From assembly GCF_022761035.1 (NCBI RefSeq), contig NZ_JAKWJP010000005.1:382794-446793 (forward strand): 64,000 nt of DNA. Reading direction: 5' to 3'. A model generated the notes under the pieces. It was not told the origin of the DNA. It made no database searches and saw only the letters and a list, made by a program, of their open reading frames with translations. This stretch comes from Microbacterium sp. SS28. GTDB taxonomy: Bacteria; Actinomycetota; Actinomycetes; Actinomycetales; Microbacteriaceae. Both the position numbers and the translations under genes were made by a program. Below are positions 22,879-31,395 of the stretch, piece after piece; the stretch's first letter is position 1; every line of letters starts with the position of its first letter.

Positions 22879-25845
22879 TCAGTCTTCGCTGTCCTCACGC
22901 GAGAACAGGAGCAGCTCGGGCAGGCTCGTGGCGAAGTAGTCCGTCGCACCCTCGTCGTGCCGCGCGATGGGCGGCACGTACTGCGCGCGCGTCTCACCGA
23001 GTGTCGCGGGCGGATCGGTGAGCGGCAGCCCGTCGGCCTCGAGAGCGGCATCCCACGCGGCGATCGCCTGGCCCTCACCACCCTCCCACGGATGGAAGGA
23101 GCGCGTGACGAGGATCTCGTGGGCTCGCGCGGCCTGGCCCGCCGAGATCAGGAGCTTCACATACTCGATCGTGAAGTCGTCTCGCGTGAGCACGATGTCC
23201 TCGACCGGTTGGACGCGGGCCAGTCGCTCCGCGCTCGCATGCCCGAGACGGATCGCAAGCTGGTCCTGCTCGTAGCGCACCCGCGGATCGGCAGGCGCCA
23301 CCTCGACGGCACGCGCGTACAGCTCCCACGCCTCGTCATCGTCGTGCGCGATGTTGTAGGCCGCGAGCGCGGCGTTCCGGTAGAGCACGACGTCCGCGCG
23401 GCCGAGGTCGATCGCGCGGCGCCAGTGGTTCGCGGCCTCGCGCCGACGCCCGTGCGCGTACAGCAGCATTCCGAGGAGCGAATGCGCGACGGCATCCGTC
23501 GGGTCCTTCTCGATCGCGGTCTCGAGGGCGTCGAGCGCATCGAGGCCGTAGGGGAAGGCCCACGTGAGCTCGGCGGAACGAGCCTTCGCCCGCTGCTCCT
23601 GCGCCTTTTCCTCGCGGCCGAGGCCGTCGAGGATGGCCGCCGCGAGGTAGTGCGCGATCGGGCGCACGTTGCCGCCCGCCGAGACCGGGACGACCGTGGC
23701 GGCCCGCAGGACGCTCAGCGCCTCATCCTGTGCGCCGGCGTTCCGGAAGTCGAGGGCGACGTCGACGAGCAGGCCCGCGTCCTCGGCGATGGGCTGGCCG
23801 GCGAGGGCGCGCAGCGTCGCGTCGAGCGGGTCTGCGGCGAGCGCCCGCCTCACGAGCGTCTCGGCCTCGGCATGCGCGTCGACCCGGCGCAGGACGATCG
23901 CCCGGAGCGCGATGCGTCGCGTGTCGTGGCTGACGACACCGTCGAGGGTGTCCAGCACGCGCAGTGCGGCGCGATTCTGACCGCGGCAGGCGAGCGACTG
24001 TGCGAGCGCGAAGCCCGCGCCCGCCGCCCACGTCCCGTCCCAGCCCGCCTTGCCGAACGCCGCCTCGGCCTCCCGCGTCCTTCCGAGCCGACGCTGCACG
24101 AGCCCGAGCAGGTAGAAGGCTTCGGCGTCGACCGGGTTGGCGTTGCGGCGCGTGAGCCGCCGCAGGGCGAGCTCGATCCGCGCCAGCGCCGCCGCGTAGC
24201 GTCCCGCGCGGTAGTCGCGGTCGGCGAGCGCGAGATTGGTGCGGACGTCGCCCGGATCACGCTGCAGAGCGGCATCCCAATAGGCGAGCGGCGAGCGGGT
24301 GGGGTGGCGGTACTGGCTGAGGTGCAGGCCCGTCAGATAGAGCTCCTCGACGGACTCGACGGCCTCGGGGGCCAAGGGCTCGTCGGCGACCCACGGCTCC
24401 TCGTCGCCGGCGACGGTCTGCGTCCACCGGACGAGGATCCGGCCGTCCGCGCTCAGGAGCTCGGCCGCGGCGTCGTCGGCGTCGGCGACGGATGCCGCGA
24501 CCCCGGCTGGCACGCCGGGCACGAGGTCCGCCGTCTGCGAGGCCACGACCTCGGATCCCGCCAGGATGCGCAGCACGGCACCCGGCTGCGGCCGCGTGAC
24601 AGCGAAGGTCGCCGCGAGCTCGACGCCGTGCTCGACGTGCACCGCGGCATCCGGAGTCGCCTGATGCGCAACGCCGATCTCGGGGATCGGGTACCAGTAC
24701 TGCGTGAAGACCTTGGTCTCGCCGGGGAGGATCCACGTGAAGTCCGGCTGGTTGTCGGTGTAGACGCCCGCCATCAGCTCGACGTAGGGGCCGTCGCCGT
24801 CGGTCAGCTGCGCGTCCCACGCGTGGCCGAACGGCGCGTCGCCCCACGTCCACTGCTTCTTGCCCGGCGACACGCGACGCTCGGCCCAGTGCACGAAGCC
24901 CGCGCCGGCGGCATGGTCGTAGCCGCCGAAGAAGTCCTGCTGCGAGTCGACGATCATGTACGACGTCGGCACGGGGATGTTGCGGTACCAGTCGATGCGG
25001 TCGGCGCCCGCCTGCTCAGCGGCGAGGGCGGGGTAGTCGACGCCGTAGTAGGGCCGGTCCGCCTGCGGGAACGCGGTCAGCGCGCGGCGGGCGTGGTCGG
25101 CGACGTACCGGACGTCCTCGGGGAAGAACGACTGGTAGTCGGCGTGCACCCGCGCGGCGACGTTGGCCCACCATAGGAAAGTCTGACGCTCGTCCGTGCG
25201 GTTGTGCAGGCGCACCGCGAGCTCGACGATCGAGCTGTTCGCACGGAGCCGCACCCCGTGCTGCGCCGACATGCGGGCGAACGGGTCGTGGTCGTGGCAC
25301 CACACCGTGACCGAGTCGTCGCCGTACTCGATCGAGGTCTCGACCGGCAGGTAGGTCGCGGGGCGGTGGTGCTGCGGCCAGTTGAACTCGACGCCGCCAC
25401 TGATCCATGGACCCGCGAGACCCACGAGCGCGGGCTTGATGACGTTGTTGCGGTAGAAGAAGTCGTAGTCGGTCGTCTTGTCGTAGCCGATGTGGATGCG
25501 GCCGCCGAGCTCGGGCAGCACGACGAGCCGCACGTACTCGTTCTCGAGGTGCACGGCGTCCCAGTCGCGCAGCGTCGGCTCGTCCGACACGTTCTCGGTG
25601 AACGGGATCGGATAGACCTTGCCGCTCGAGCCCTGATACACGCGGTGGTCGAGGTACATCGGGAACGGGCTCGGCTCACCCGCCTCGTAGGTGCGGATCG
25701 TGAGCGGCTCACGCCACGCGACGGCCTCGCCGCGCTGGACAGCGTGCCGGAGGTCGGCGGGGACCTCCGGCAGGACGAGCTTCTCGTGGGGGTCGCTCTC
25801 GACACTGCTCACGGTGACGTCGAGATCGGTCCGTTCAGCGGTCAT
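22879..25845 (-). CDS. DUF5107 protein with TPR repeats
   Basis: A 988-residue cytoplasmic protein. Residues about 30-350 form a DUF5107 domain, a galactose-mutarotase-like beta-sandwich (VLPELGGRIHIGYDKTTDYD, SGGVEFNWPQHHRP). The rest is mostly tetratricopeptide repeats (for example YRAGRYAAALARIELALRRL and DAVAHSLLGMLLYAHGRRRE). Homologues sit in plant-glycan loci across actinobacteria; the domain may act on arabinose- or galactose-containing glycosides, but I know of no proof. A strong AGGAGG precedes the ATG. It is divergent from an AraC regulator, which probably controls it. Confidence 0.85.
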   Translation of the reverse strand: MTAERTDLDVTVSSVESDPHEKLVLPEVPADLRHAVQRGEAVAWREPLTIRTYEAGEPSPFPMYLDHRVYQGSSGKVYPIPFTENVSDEPTLRDWDAVHLENEYVRLVVLPELGGRIHIGYDKTTDYDFFYRNNVIKPALVGLAGPWISGGVEFNWPQHHRPATYLPVETSIEYGDDSVTVWCHDHDPFARMSAQHGVRLRANSSIVELAVRLHNRTDERQTFLWWANVAARVHADYQSFFPEDVRYVADHARRALTAFPQADRPYYGVDYPALAAEQAGADRIDWYRNIPVPTSYMIVDSQQDFFGGYDHAAGAGFVHWAERRVSPGKKQWTWGDAPFGHAWDAQLTDGDGPYVELMAGVYTDNQPDFTWILPGETKVFTQYWYPIPEIGVAHQATPDAAVHVEHGVELAATFAVTRPQPGAVLRILAGSEVVASQTADLVPGVPAGVAASVADADDAAAELLSADGRILVRWTQTVAGDEEPWVADEPLAPEAVESVEELYLTGLHLSQYRHPTRSPLAYWDAALQRDPGDVRTNLALADRDYRAGRYAAALARIELALRRLTRRNANPVDAEAFYLLGLVQRRLGRTREAEAAFGKAGWDGTWAAGAGFALAQSLACRGQNRAALRVLDTLDGVVSHDTRRIALRAIVLRRVDAHAEAETLVRRALAADPLDATLRALAGQPIAEDAGLLVDVALDFRNAGAQDEALSVLRAATVVPVSAGGNVRPIAHYLAAAILDGLGREEKAQEQRAKARSAELTWAFPYGLDALDALETAIEKDPTDAVAHSLLGMLLYAHGRRREAANHWRRAIDLGRADVVLYRNAALAAYNIAHDDDEAWELYARAVEVAPADPRVRYEQDQLAIRLGHASAERLARVQPVEDIVLTRDDFTIEYVKLLISAGQAARAHEILVTRSFHPWEGGEGQAIAAWDAALEADGLPLTDPPATLGETRAQYVPPIARHDEGATDYFATSLPELLLFSREDSED

Positions 25846-25976
25846 CGCTTACCTCCTCTGGAGTGCGGCGCCCCGGTGGGGCCGGTAGGCGTGGCGGGGT
25901 TGCAGCGCGGGCTGCAGGTCACTGGCGACGCTAAGCGCCGCGGAGCCGCGAGGGTATGGTGAGAAGGAGGAACATC

Positions 25977-26867
25977 ATGGACGAAACAGCGATGCGGGTC
26001 GAGCCGCACTATCGGCGCGAGGGCTTCGACGACCAGCGGCTGTGCGTGATCCCGCGACCGCAGGTCGACGCCGCGCTCGATCGCGCGGGCACGCGACGCC
26101 TCACGGTGACCGACGCCGGCTACTTCCCTGCGGCGGCCGGACACCGTCGCATCCGCGCGAAGGGAGCTGCGGAGGCCGTCGTGATCCTCTGCGTGTCCGG
26201 CTCGGGAACAGTCACGCTCAAGGGCGAGACGTACACGCTGACCCCGTCCGCCTGCATCACGATCCCGGCGAGCCAGCCTCACGAGTATCAGGCCTCGTTC
26301 GACGATCCATGGACGATCTGGTGGATGCATGTGCGCGGGACGGATGTCGCCGAGCTCACGGGTCCCCTGCTCGGCAAAGCGCAGCCCCTGACGTGCCTCC
26401 GGTCAATCGATCGCGTCGTCGCGCTCTTCGACGAACTCGTCGGTCTGCTCGAGCGCAGGATCTCGCCCGCACATCTGCTGACGGCATCCGGAATCGCGTG
26501 GATGCTGCTGACGCGCATCGCCGCCGACAGCATTCTGCCCGCCGACGGGTCGCCTCTCGAGCGCGCCATGCGGTACCTCGAGGCTCGGGTGGACGGCAAC
26601 ATCCAGATCGCCGAGCTCGCCTCCATCGTCGGGATGTCGCCGTCGCACCTCAGCGCGCTCTTCCGTCAAGCCACCGGCGGGGGGCCCGGCGCGTTCCACA
26701 CGTCGCTCAAGATGGCCCGCGCGCGGGGACTGCTCGACACGACCCAGATGACGGTCACCGAGATCGCGATCGCCGTGGGCTACTCGGATCCGCTTTACTT
26801 CTCGCGGCATTTCCGCCGCGTGCATGGCGTGAGTCCCACGACCTACCGGGCTCAGCACAAGGGGTGA
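25977..26867 (+). CDS. AraC-family regulator with cupin-type sensor
   Basis: A 296-residue AraC/XylS regulator. The N-terminal sensor (about residues 30-120) has a cupin pattern (VVILCVSGSGTVTLKGETYT, PASQPHEY) expected to bind a sugar. The C-terminal two-helix-turn-helix region has NIQIAELASIVGMSPSHLSA and VTEIAIAVGYSDPLYFSRHF, followed by GVSPTTYR. The ATG follows AAGGAGGAACATC. Divergent from the DUF5107 gene and convergent with the GH35 gene, it most likely activates these catabolic genes when their sugar is present. Confidence 0.93.
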   Translation: MDETAMRVEPHYRREGFDDQRLCVIPRPQVDAALDRAGTRRLTVTDAGYFPAAAGHRRIRAKGAAEAVVILCVSGSGTVTLKGETYTLTPSACITIPASQPHEYQASFDDPWTIWWMHVRGTDVAELTGPLLGKAQPLTCLRSIDRVVALFDELVGLLERRISPAHLLTASGIAWMLLTRIAADSILPADGSPLERAMRYLEARVDGNIQIAELASIVGMSPSHLSALFRQATGGGPGAFHTSLKMARARGLLDTTQMTVTEIAIAVGYSDPLYFSRHFRRVHGVSPTTYRAQHKG

Positions 26868-26895
26868 CCTCGCGCCGAGCCCTGCGGGGCAGGCT

Positions 26896-29304
26896 CTACC
26901 GGACCGCCGCCGTGCAGATCGGCTGAACGGAGACCGACCGCAGCTCGAGCGTCGGCTGCTGAACCTCGGGGCGCACGCGGGGGTCGACGTAGACGCCCGT
27001 GGCGGGCGACCACGCGAAGGCCTTGAGCGTGAGCGGCAGCTCGGCCAGTTGATCGCGGTACGGTGCGAGGTCGATCTCGAAGGGGCGGCCGTACCAGTAC
27101 TGGTCGGCGATCAGCTCGTCCCCCACGTACGCGCGGATGACATCTCCCAGCCACTCGACCGTCGCGATCGCCTGGTCGGCGTCCGCGAGCGCCTCGGCGG
27201 CCACCGCGAACTCGACCGTGGCGGCATCATCGAAGTCCTCGTCGGTCGGCGCAGAGAGACGGTTCGACGATCCACCTCGGCGCACCGGCGCCACCGGCGC
27301 AGCGTCGAAGGCCCCCGTGACGAGTGCGACGGATGCGACAGCCTCGGGCGCTGCGTAGCGGGCGAAGATCGTGCCCTCACCCGGAACCTCCGTCAGCGAG
27401 TCGCCCTCCAGCGGCGGGACGACGTCGATGACGGCGTCCGGCTGATCCAGAACGACGCGGAAGGCGTCGTCGAACCAGCCGCTCCCCCGCCAGACGACGA
27501 GCGAGTCGCGCCCGTCGATGCGGCCCCGCCAGACCGCGGCGGCGGTCTCGGGGTCGAGGAAGACGAGAGTCGTGCTGCCGACGGTCACTTCGCAGCCGAT
27601 GCCGGGCGACGCCTGCGGCTTCGCGATGACGAAGTCGCCGTCGACCTCCACCGTGGCGCCGCTGATCGCGGACGCGTCGACGCCCTCGAACTGCAGTTCG
27701 ACGTCGACTCCGTCGATCGCCGCGAAAAGGACGACGGTCCCCGTCCCGGTCGCGAGCTCGGTGATCGGCTGCGCCGTGGCGGTCAGCGCGGGGATCGCTC
27801 CGTAACTCTGCCGGAGGGGCCAGGCGAGATACGCCCCCGACGCGAGCGTCATCGGGGCTGTCGGGATCGTGACGCTGCGGTCCTCGAACGCGACGGTGAA
27901 CCGGACGTCCGGGACGGGCGGCAGCACCGCGATGGCCGGCTGGTGGTTGTTCGCGAAGAGGAAGCCGCTGCGCCCGTCGCTGCGGACAGCCCAGCGCGGC
28001 CCGCCGTCGAGCTGCTCCGGGATGGTCGCGGGAGCCGGCGCGAGCGAGGAGCCGAAGGCGTCGAGCAGGAGGTGCTGCTGACGCAGCTTGTGGAAGTGCG
28101 GGCGCTGGGCTCCGACCGCGCCCAGCGGTGCGGAGAAGTCGTAGTCGCGCGCGGGGACGTCGTTGGGGTAGCCCGTCGCGTGCGACTCCTGCGTCGAGGA
28201 GAGCTCGCCGGTGACCTGGAGACCGCCGTGGTACATGTAGTAGCCCTGCCACGCCGAGCCGCTGCCGACCTTCGTCAGCGCGAGCGCCGCGACGTCGTCC
28301 GGGTCGACGAGCGGTCGACGGTGGTAGGCGAGCGCCATGCCGCCGCCGAGCTCGCACGTCACGAACGGCCACGGGTCGTCCGCTCCGAGCGTCGCCTCCG
28401 CGTCGATCTCGACGGGCGCGTCCCGCAGGTCGGCGCCGACGGTGAGGTCGTCGCGGACCGTGCTGTACGTGAAGTGCATCCTGCCGAAGGCCGGCCATCC
28501 CGTGTCGGACTCCTCCCAGAAGCCGTCCGAATAGCCGGCGTACACGGGAAGGACCTTGCCGCGCGGCAGCTCCGCGCCACCCCAGCCCGTCGCCGTCCAC
28601 AGGCTCGCCTGCATCCCGACGTCCTCGGCGATCTCGCGCAGAGTCGCGAGATGGGGTCCGTTCTCGTACAGCTCGTTGTCGACCTGGATGCCGATGATCG
28701 GGCCGGCGGGGTTCTCGGCCGTGTGGAAGAGGCCGCGCGCCTGCTCCTCGATGCCCGCATACCAGCGGCGCGCGAGCTCGAGATAGGCCGGGTCGTTCGA
28801 GCGGTGCTGGATCGGCAGGGCCTGCAGCCAGTCCGGGTAGCCGCCGTTGCGCGCCTCGCCGTGGGCCCAGGGGCCGATGCGCAGCATGACCTTGAGACCG
28901 ACGCGGTCGGCGGTTTCGATGAACCGCCGGATGTCGCGGTGTCCGTCGAAGCGGACACGACCTTCGACCTCCTCATGGATGATCCACATCATGTAGGTCG
29001 CGAGGACGTTGATGCCGCCGGCCTTCATCTTGCGGAGCTCGCGCTCCCACCGCTCGGGCAGGTCGCGGCTGAAGTGGTACTCGCCCATGACAGGGATCCA
29101 CGGCTCGCCGCCGCGGGTCACGTAGCGCGTCGTGAGCTGCACGCGCTCGTCAGTCGAATCGGCGTCTCCCATCTCGAGCGGCGCGACGCCCACGGGGGCA
29201 GGAGTCGACACGCGGACGCTGTACCGAGGGGCGGGGGTCTCGCCGACGGACGTCGAGCCTGCGGTGGAGCGCTGAGACGGCTCGCCTTCGAACGGTGTGA
29301 TCAC
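26896..29304 (-). CDS. Beta-galactosidase, GH35
   Basis: An 802-residue glycoside hydrolase of family 35, without a signal peptide. The TIM-barrel part starts PVMGEYHFSRDLPERWEREL and LKVMLRIGPWAHGEARNGGY. The acid/base Glu is in GIQVDNELYENGP and the likely nucleophile Glu in FVTCELGGGMALAYHRRP. GH35 enzymes remove terminal beta-galactose, often from plant cell-wall galactans. Several beta-sandwich domains follow. The GTG start is uncertain; a later Met at MGDADSTDE is possible. It shares its surroundings with the AraC regulator and DUF5107 protein. Confidence 0.9.
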   Translation of the reverse strand: MITPFEGEPSQRSTAGSTSVGETPAPRYSVRVSTPAPVGVAPLEMGDADSTDERVQLTTRYVTRGGEPWIPVMGEYHFSRDLPERWERELRKMKAGGINVLATYMMWIIHEEVEGRVRFDGHRDIRRFIETADRVGLKVMLRIGPWAHGEARNGGYPDWLQALPIQHRSNDPAYLELARRWYAGIEEQARGLFHTAENPAGPIIGIQVDNELYENGPHLATLREIAEDVGMQASLWTATGWGGAELPRGKVLPVYAGYSDGFWEESDTGWPAFGRMHFTYSTVRDDLTVGADLRDAPVEIDAEATLGADDPWPFVTCELGGGMALAYHRRPLVDPDDVAALALTKVGSGSAWQGYYMYHGGLQVTGELSSTQESHATGYPNDVPARDYDFSAPLGAVGAQRPHFHKLRQQHLLLDAFGSSLAPAPATIPEQLDGGPRWAVRSDGRSGFLFANNHQPAIAVLPPVPDVRFTVAFEDRSVTIPTAPMTLASGAYLAWPLRQSYGAIPALTATAQPITELATGTGTVVLFAAIDGVDVELQFEGVDASAISGATVEVDGDFVIAKPQASPGIGCEVTVGSTTLVFLDPETAAAVWRGRIDGRDSLVVWRGSGWFDDAFRVVLDQPDAVIDVVPPLEGDSLTEVPGEGTIFARYAAPEAVASVALVTGAFDAAPVAPVRRGGSSNRLSAPTDEDFDDAATVEFAVAAEALADADQAIATVEWLGDVIRAYVGDELIADQYWYGRPFEIDLAPYRDQLAELPLTLKAFAWSPATGVYVDPRVRPEVQQPTLELRSVSVQPICTAAVR

Positions 29305-29397
29305 GGCTCGAACCTACGTGCCGCCGAGACGGTGCTCAATGACGATCGGACGGCATGCCTGGACGAACCGCCGACGTCCAGGACCCTCACCGCCTCC

Positions 29398-30888
29398 TCA
29401 GCCGGTGGCGTCGCTGATGCGGCGGTGGAACGCCGTCGTCGCGGCGTTCATCCCCTCGAACTCGACGGTGACGCCGTGGCGCGCGTACTTCGTCACGATC
29501 GCGTCGAGAGTCGCGACGGTCGAGGCATCCCACACGTGCGAACGGCTGAAGTCGATCACGACGCGCTTCGGATCGGAGGCGTAGTCGAACTGGGTTGTGA
29601 GGTCGTTGCTCGACGCGAAGAAGAGCTCGCCGTCGACGCGATAGCGGGCGACCTCGTCGTCGGCTGTGCGGGTCACTGTCGTGAAGTGCGCGACCCGGCG
29701 GGCGAACAGCACCATCGCCGTGATCACGCCGGCGATGACACCCGTCGCGAGGTTGTGGGTCCACACCGTGATGCCGACGGTGACGAGCATGACGACGGTC
29801 TCGCTCAGCGGCATCCGTCGCAGCGTCGAAGGCGTGACACTGTGCCAGTCGAAGGTCATGACCGACACGAGGATCATGACGGCCACGAGCGCCGCCATCG
29901 GGATCTGGCCCACGATGTCGCCGAGGATCACCACGAGCACGAGCACCCACACGCCGGACAGGAACGTCGAGATACGCGTGCGCCCGCCCGCGGACTTGAC
30001 GTTGATCATCGTCTGGCCGATCATCGCGCAGCCGCCCGTGCCGCCGAAGAAGGCGGAGGCGATGTTGGCGACGCCGAGGCCCCACGATTCGCGGGTCTTG
30101 CGCGAGTGCGTGTCGGTGATGTCGTCGACGAGCTTGGCGGTCATGAGCGACTCGAGCAGGCCGACGAGCGCCGCCGCGAACGCCGCCGGCGCGACGATCT
30201 GCAGCGTCTCCCACGTGATGGGCACGTTCGGGATGAGCAGCGCAGGGAAGCTCTCCGGCAGCTCACCCTGGTCGGCCACGTTCGGCACGGCGATGCCGAA
30301 GATCACGACGACGGCAGTCAGCACCACGATCGCGACGAGCGGCGCGGGGACCGCGCGCGTGATGCGAGGCCAGAGGATCAGGATGCCGAGACCCGCCGCC
30401 GTCAGGACGTATACGGCCCACGGCACGTCGATCAGCTGCGGGATCTGCGAGATGAAGATGAGGATCGCGAGCGCGTTGACGAAGCCCACCATGACGCTGC
30501 GTGGGATGAAGCGCATGAGCCGCGCGACGCCGAACACCGCCAGCAGCACCTGGATGATGCCCGCGAGCGCGATCGTCACGATGAGGTAGTCGGCACCGTA
30601 TTCGCGCGAGATCGGCGCGACCACGAGCGCGACCGATCCGGCGGCGGCCGTGATCATCGCGGGACGCCCGCCCGTGAACGCGATGACGACGGCGAGGACG
30701 AACGAGGAGAACAGGCCCACCCGCGGGTCGACGCCGGTCACGACAGTGAAGGCGATCGCCTCGGGGATGAGGGCGAGCGCCGTGACGAGGCCCGCGAGCA
30801 CCTCTCTCGTGAGGAGGCGCGGGCTGCGCAGCGCCTGGACGACGGTCGGCTCGATGCGGTATCGGGACGCGGTGTCGGAAGCGATGAT
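29398..30888 (-). CDS. SulP-family anion transporter with STAS domain; apparent ATC start
   Basis: An inner-membrane SulP transporter (sulfate, bicarbonate or similar anions). The core has LVTALALIPEAIAFTVVTGV and GVDPRVGLFSSF, about 10-12 hydrophobic segments and the conserved GGTGGCAMIGQTMINVKSGG-like region (read GGTGGCAMIGQTMINVKSAG). A short STAS domain ends it (RVVIDFSRSHVWDASTVATL). The first ordinary start codon is a GTG at 30801 (467 aa), inside the first transmembrane segment. Family members begin about 29 residues earlier, and here that place holds AAGGAG, five bases, then ATC ATC (30888-30883), with no ATG, GTG or TTG back to a stop. I use the ATC (496 aa). Confidence 0.85.
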   Translation of the reverse strand: MIASDTASRYRIEPTVVQALRSPRLLTREVLAGLVTALALIPEAIAFTVVTGVDPRVGLFSSFVLAVVIAFTGGRPAMITAAAGSVALVVAPISREYGADYLIVTIALAGIIQVLLAVFGVARLMRFIPRSVMVGFVNALAILIFISQIPQLIDVPWAVYVLTAAGLGILILWPRITRAVPAPLVAIVVLTAVVVIFGIAVPNVADQGELPESFPALLIPNVPITWETLQIVAPAAFAAALVGLLESLMTAKLVDDITDTHSRKTRESWGLGVANIASAFFGGTGGCAMIGQTMINVKSAGGRTRISTFLSGVWVLVLVVILGDIVGQIPMAALVAVMILVSVMTFDWHSVTPSTLRRMPLSETVVMLVTVGITVWTHNLATGVIAGVITAMVLFARRVAHFTTVTRTADDEVARYRVDGELFFASSNDLTTQFDYASDPKRVVIDFSRSHVWDASTVATLDAIVTKYARHGVTVEFEGMNAATTAFHRRISDATG

Positions 30889-31114
30889 GTCGGCTCCTTG
30901 TGAATTGTGGTGATTCGGAGCGCGTCACTGCGCTGTCCAGATCTCGTGGACTCGTCGAGGGCGGGAGAGAGCCGACAGTATCAGCCGCCTGTGCGCGTGA
31001 GGAGCCGCCTCAGGGCCGGACCTAGATCTCGCCTGCAAATACGGCATCCTCCCGATGGAGGCGGGGTGCCTTAAGGAGGAATCTCACTCAGGACGAACCA
31101 CCTGAGGAGTCACC

Positions 31115-31312
31115 ATGTACGTCAGCGAGACCAGTTTCACCCACCTTCGCGAAGCCGCCGACCAGAGGCAGCTCCGAGAGCTCGAGAACCGCCGGCTCGC
31201 GCACGAGCGCGCGGCCGGCACCACCCGCAGCCGCGAGAGCGGTCTGCACAAGCTCGTCCAGAGATTCCGCCACTCCGCACAGCCGGCGCCGAGGGCGATC
31301 TCGCACCTGTGA
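31115..31312 (+). CDS. Hypothetical protein (65 aa)
   Basis: A 65-residue, Arg-rich, probably helical protein (FTHLREAADQRQLRELENRR). No domain is recognised. TGAGGAG lies 5 bases ahead of the ATG, and the frame ends just before the LuxR-type regulator on the same strand. It might be a small regulatory or DNA-associated protein, but nothing in the sequence says so. Confidence 0.55.
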   Translation: MYVSETSFTHLREAADQRQLRELENRRLAHERAAGTTRSRESGLHKLVQRFRHSAQPAPRAISHL

Positions 31313-31395
31313 CGGGCTCGCTCGCGGGCGCGGCCCCCGCCGCCGGGCTTCGCTCGGCCGTGCCCATTGTCGGAGGACGGTGGGACGATGGATTC

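Noticed and set aside
27049..30903. A 1284-codon plus-strand frame opposite GH35 and SulP
   Set aside because: Low-complexity charged sequence, no family features, crosses two genes with clear identities.
31049..31063. CCTCC-CGAT-GGAGG mini-hairpin ahead of the 65-residue gene
   Set aside because: Short stem, not placed to hide the ribosome site actually used by that gene.
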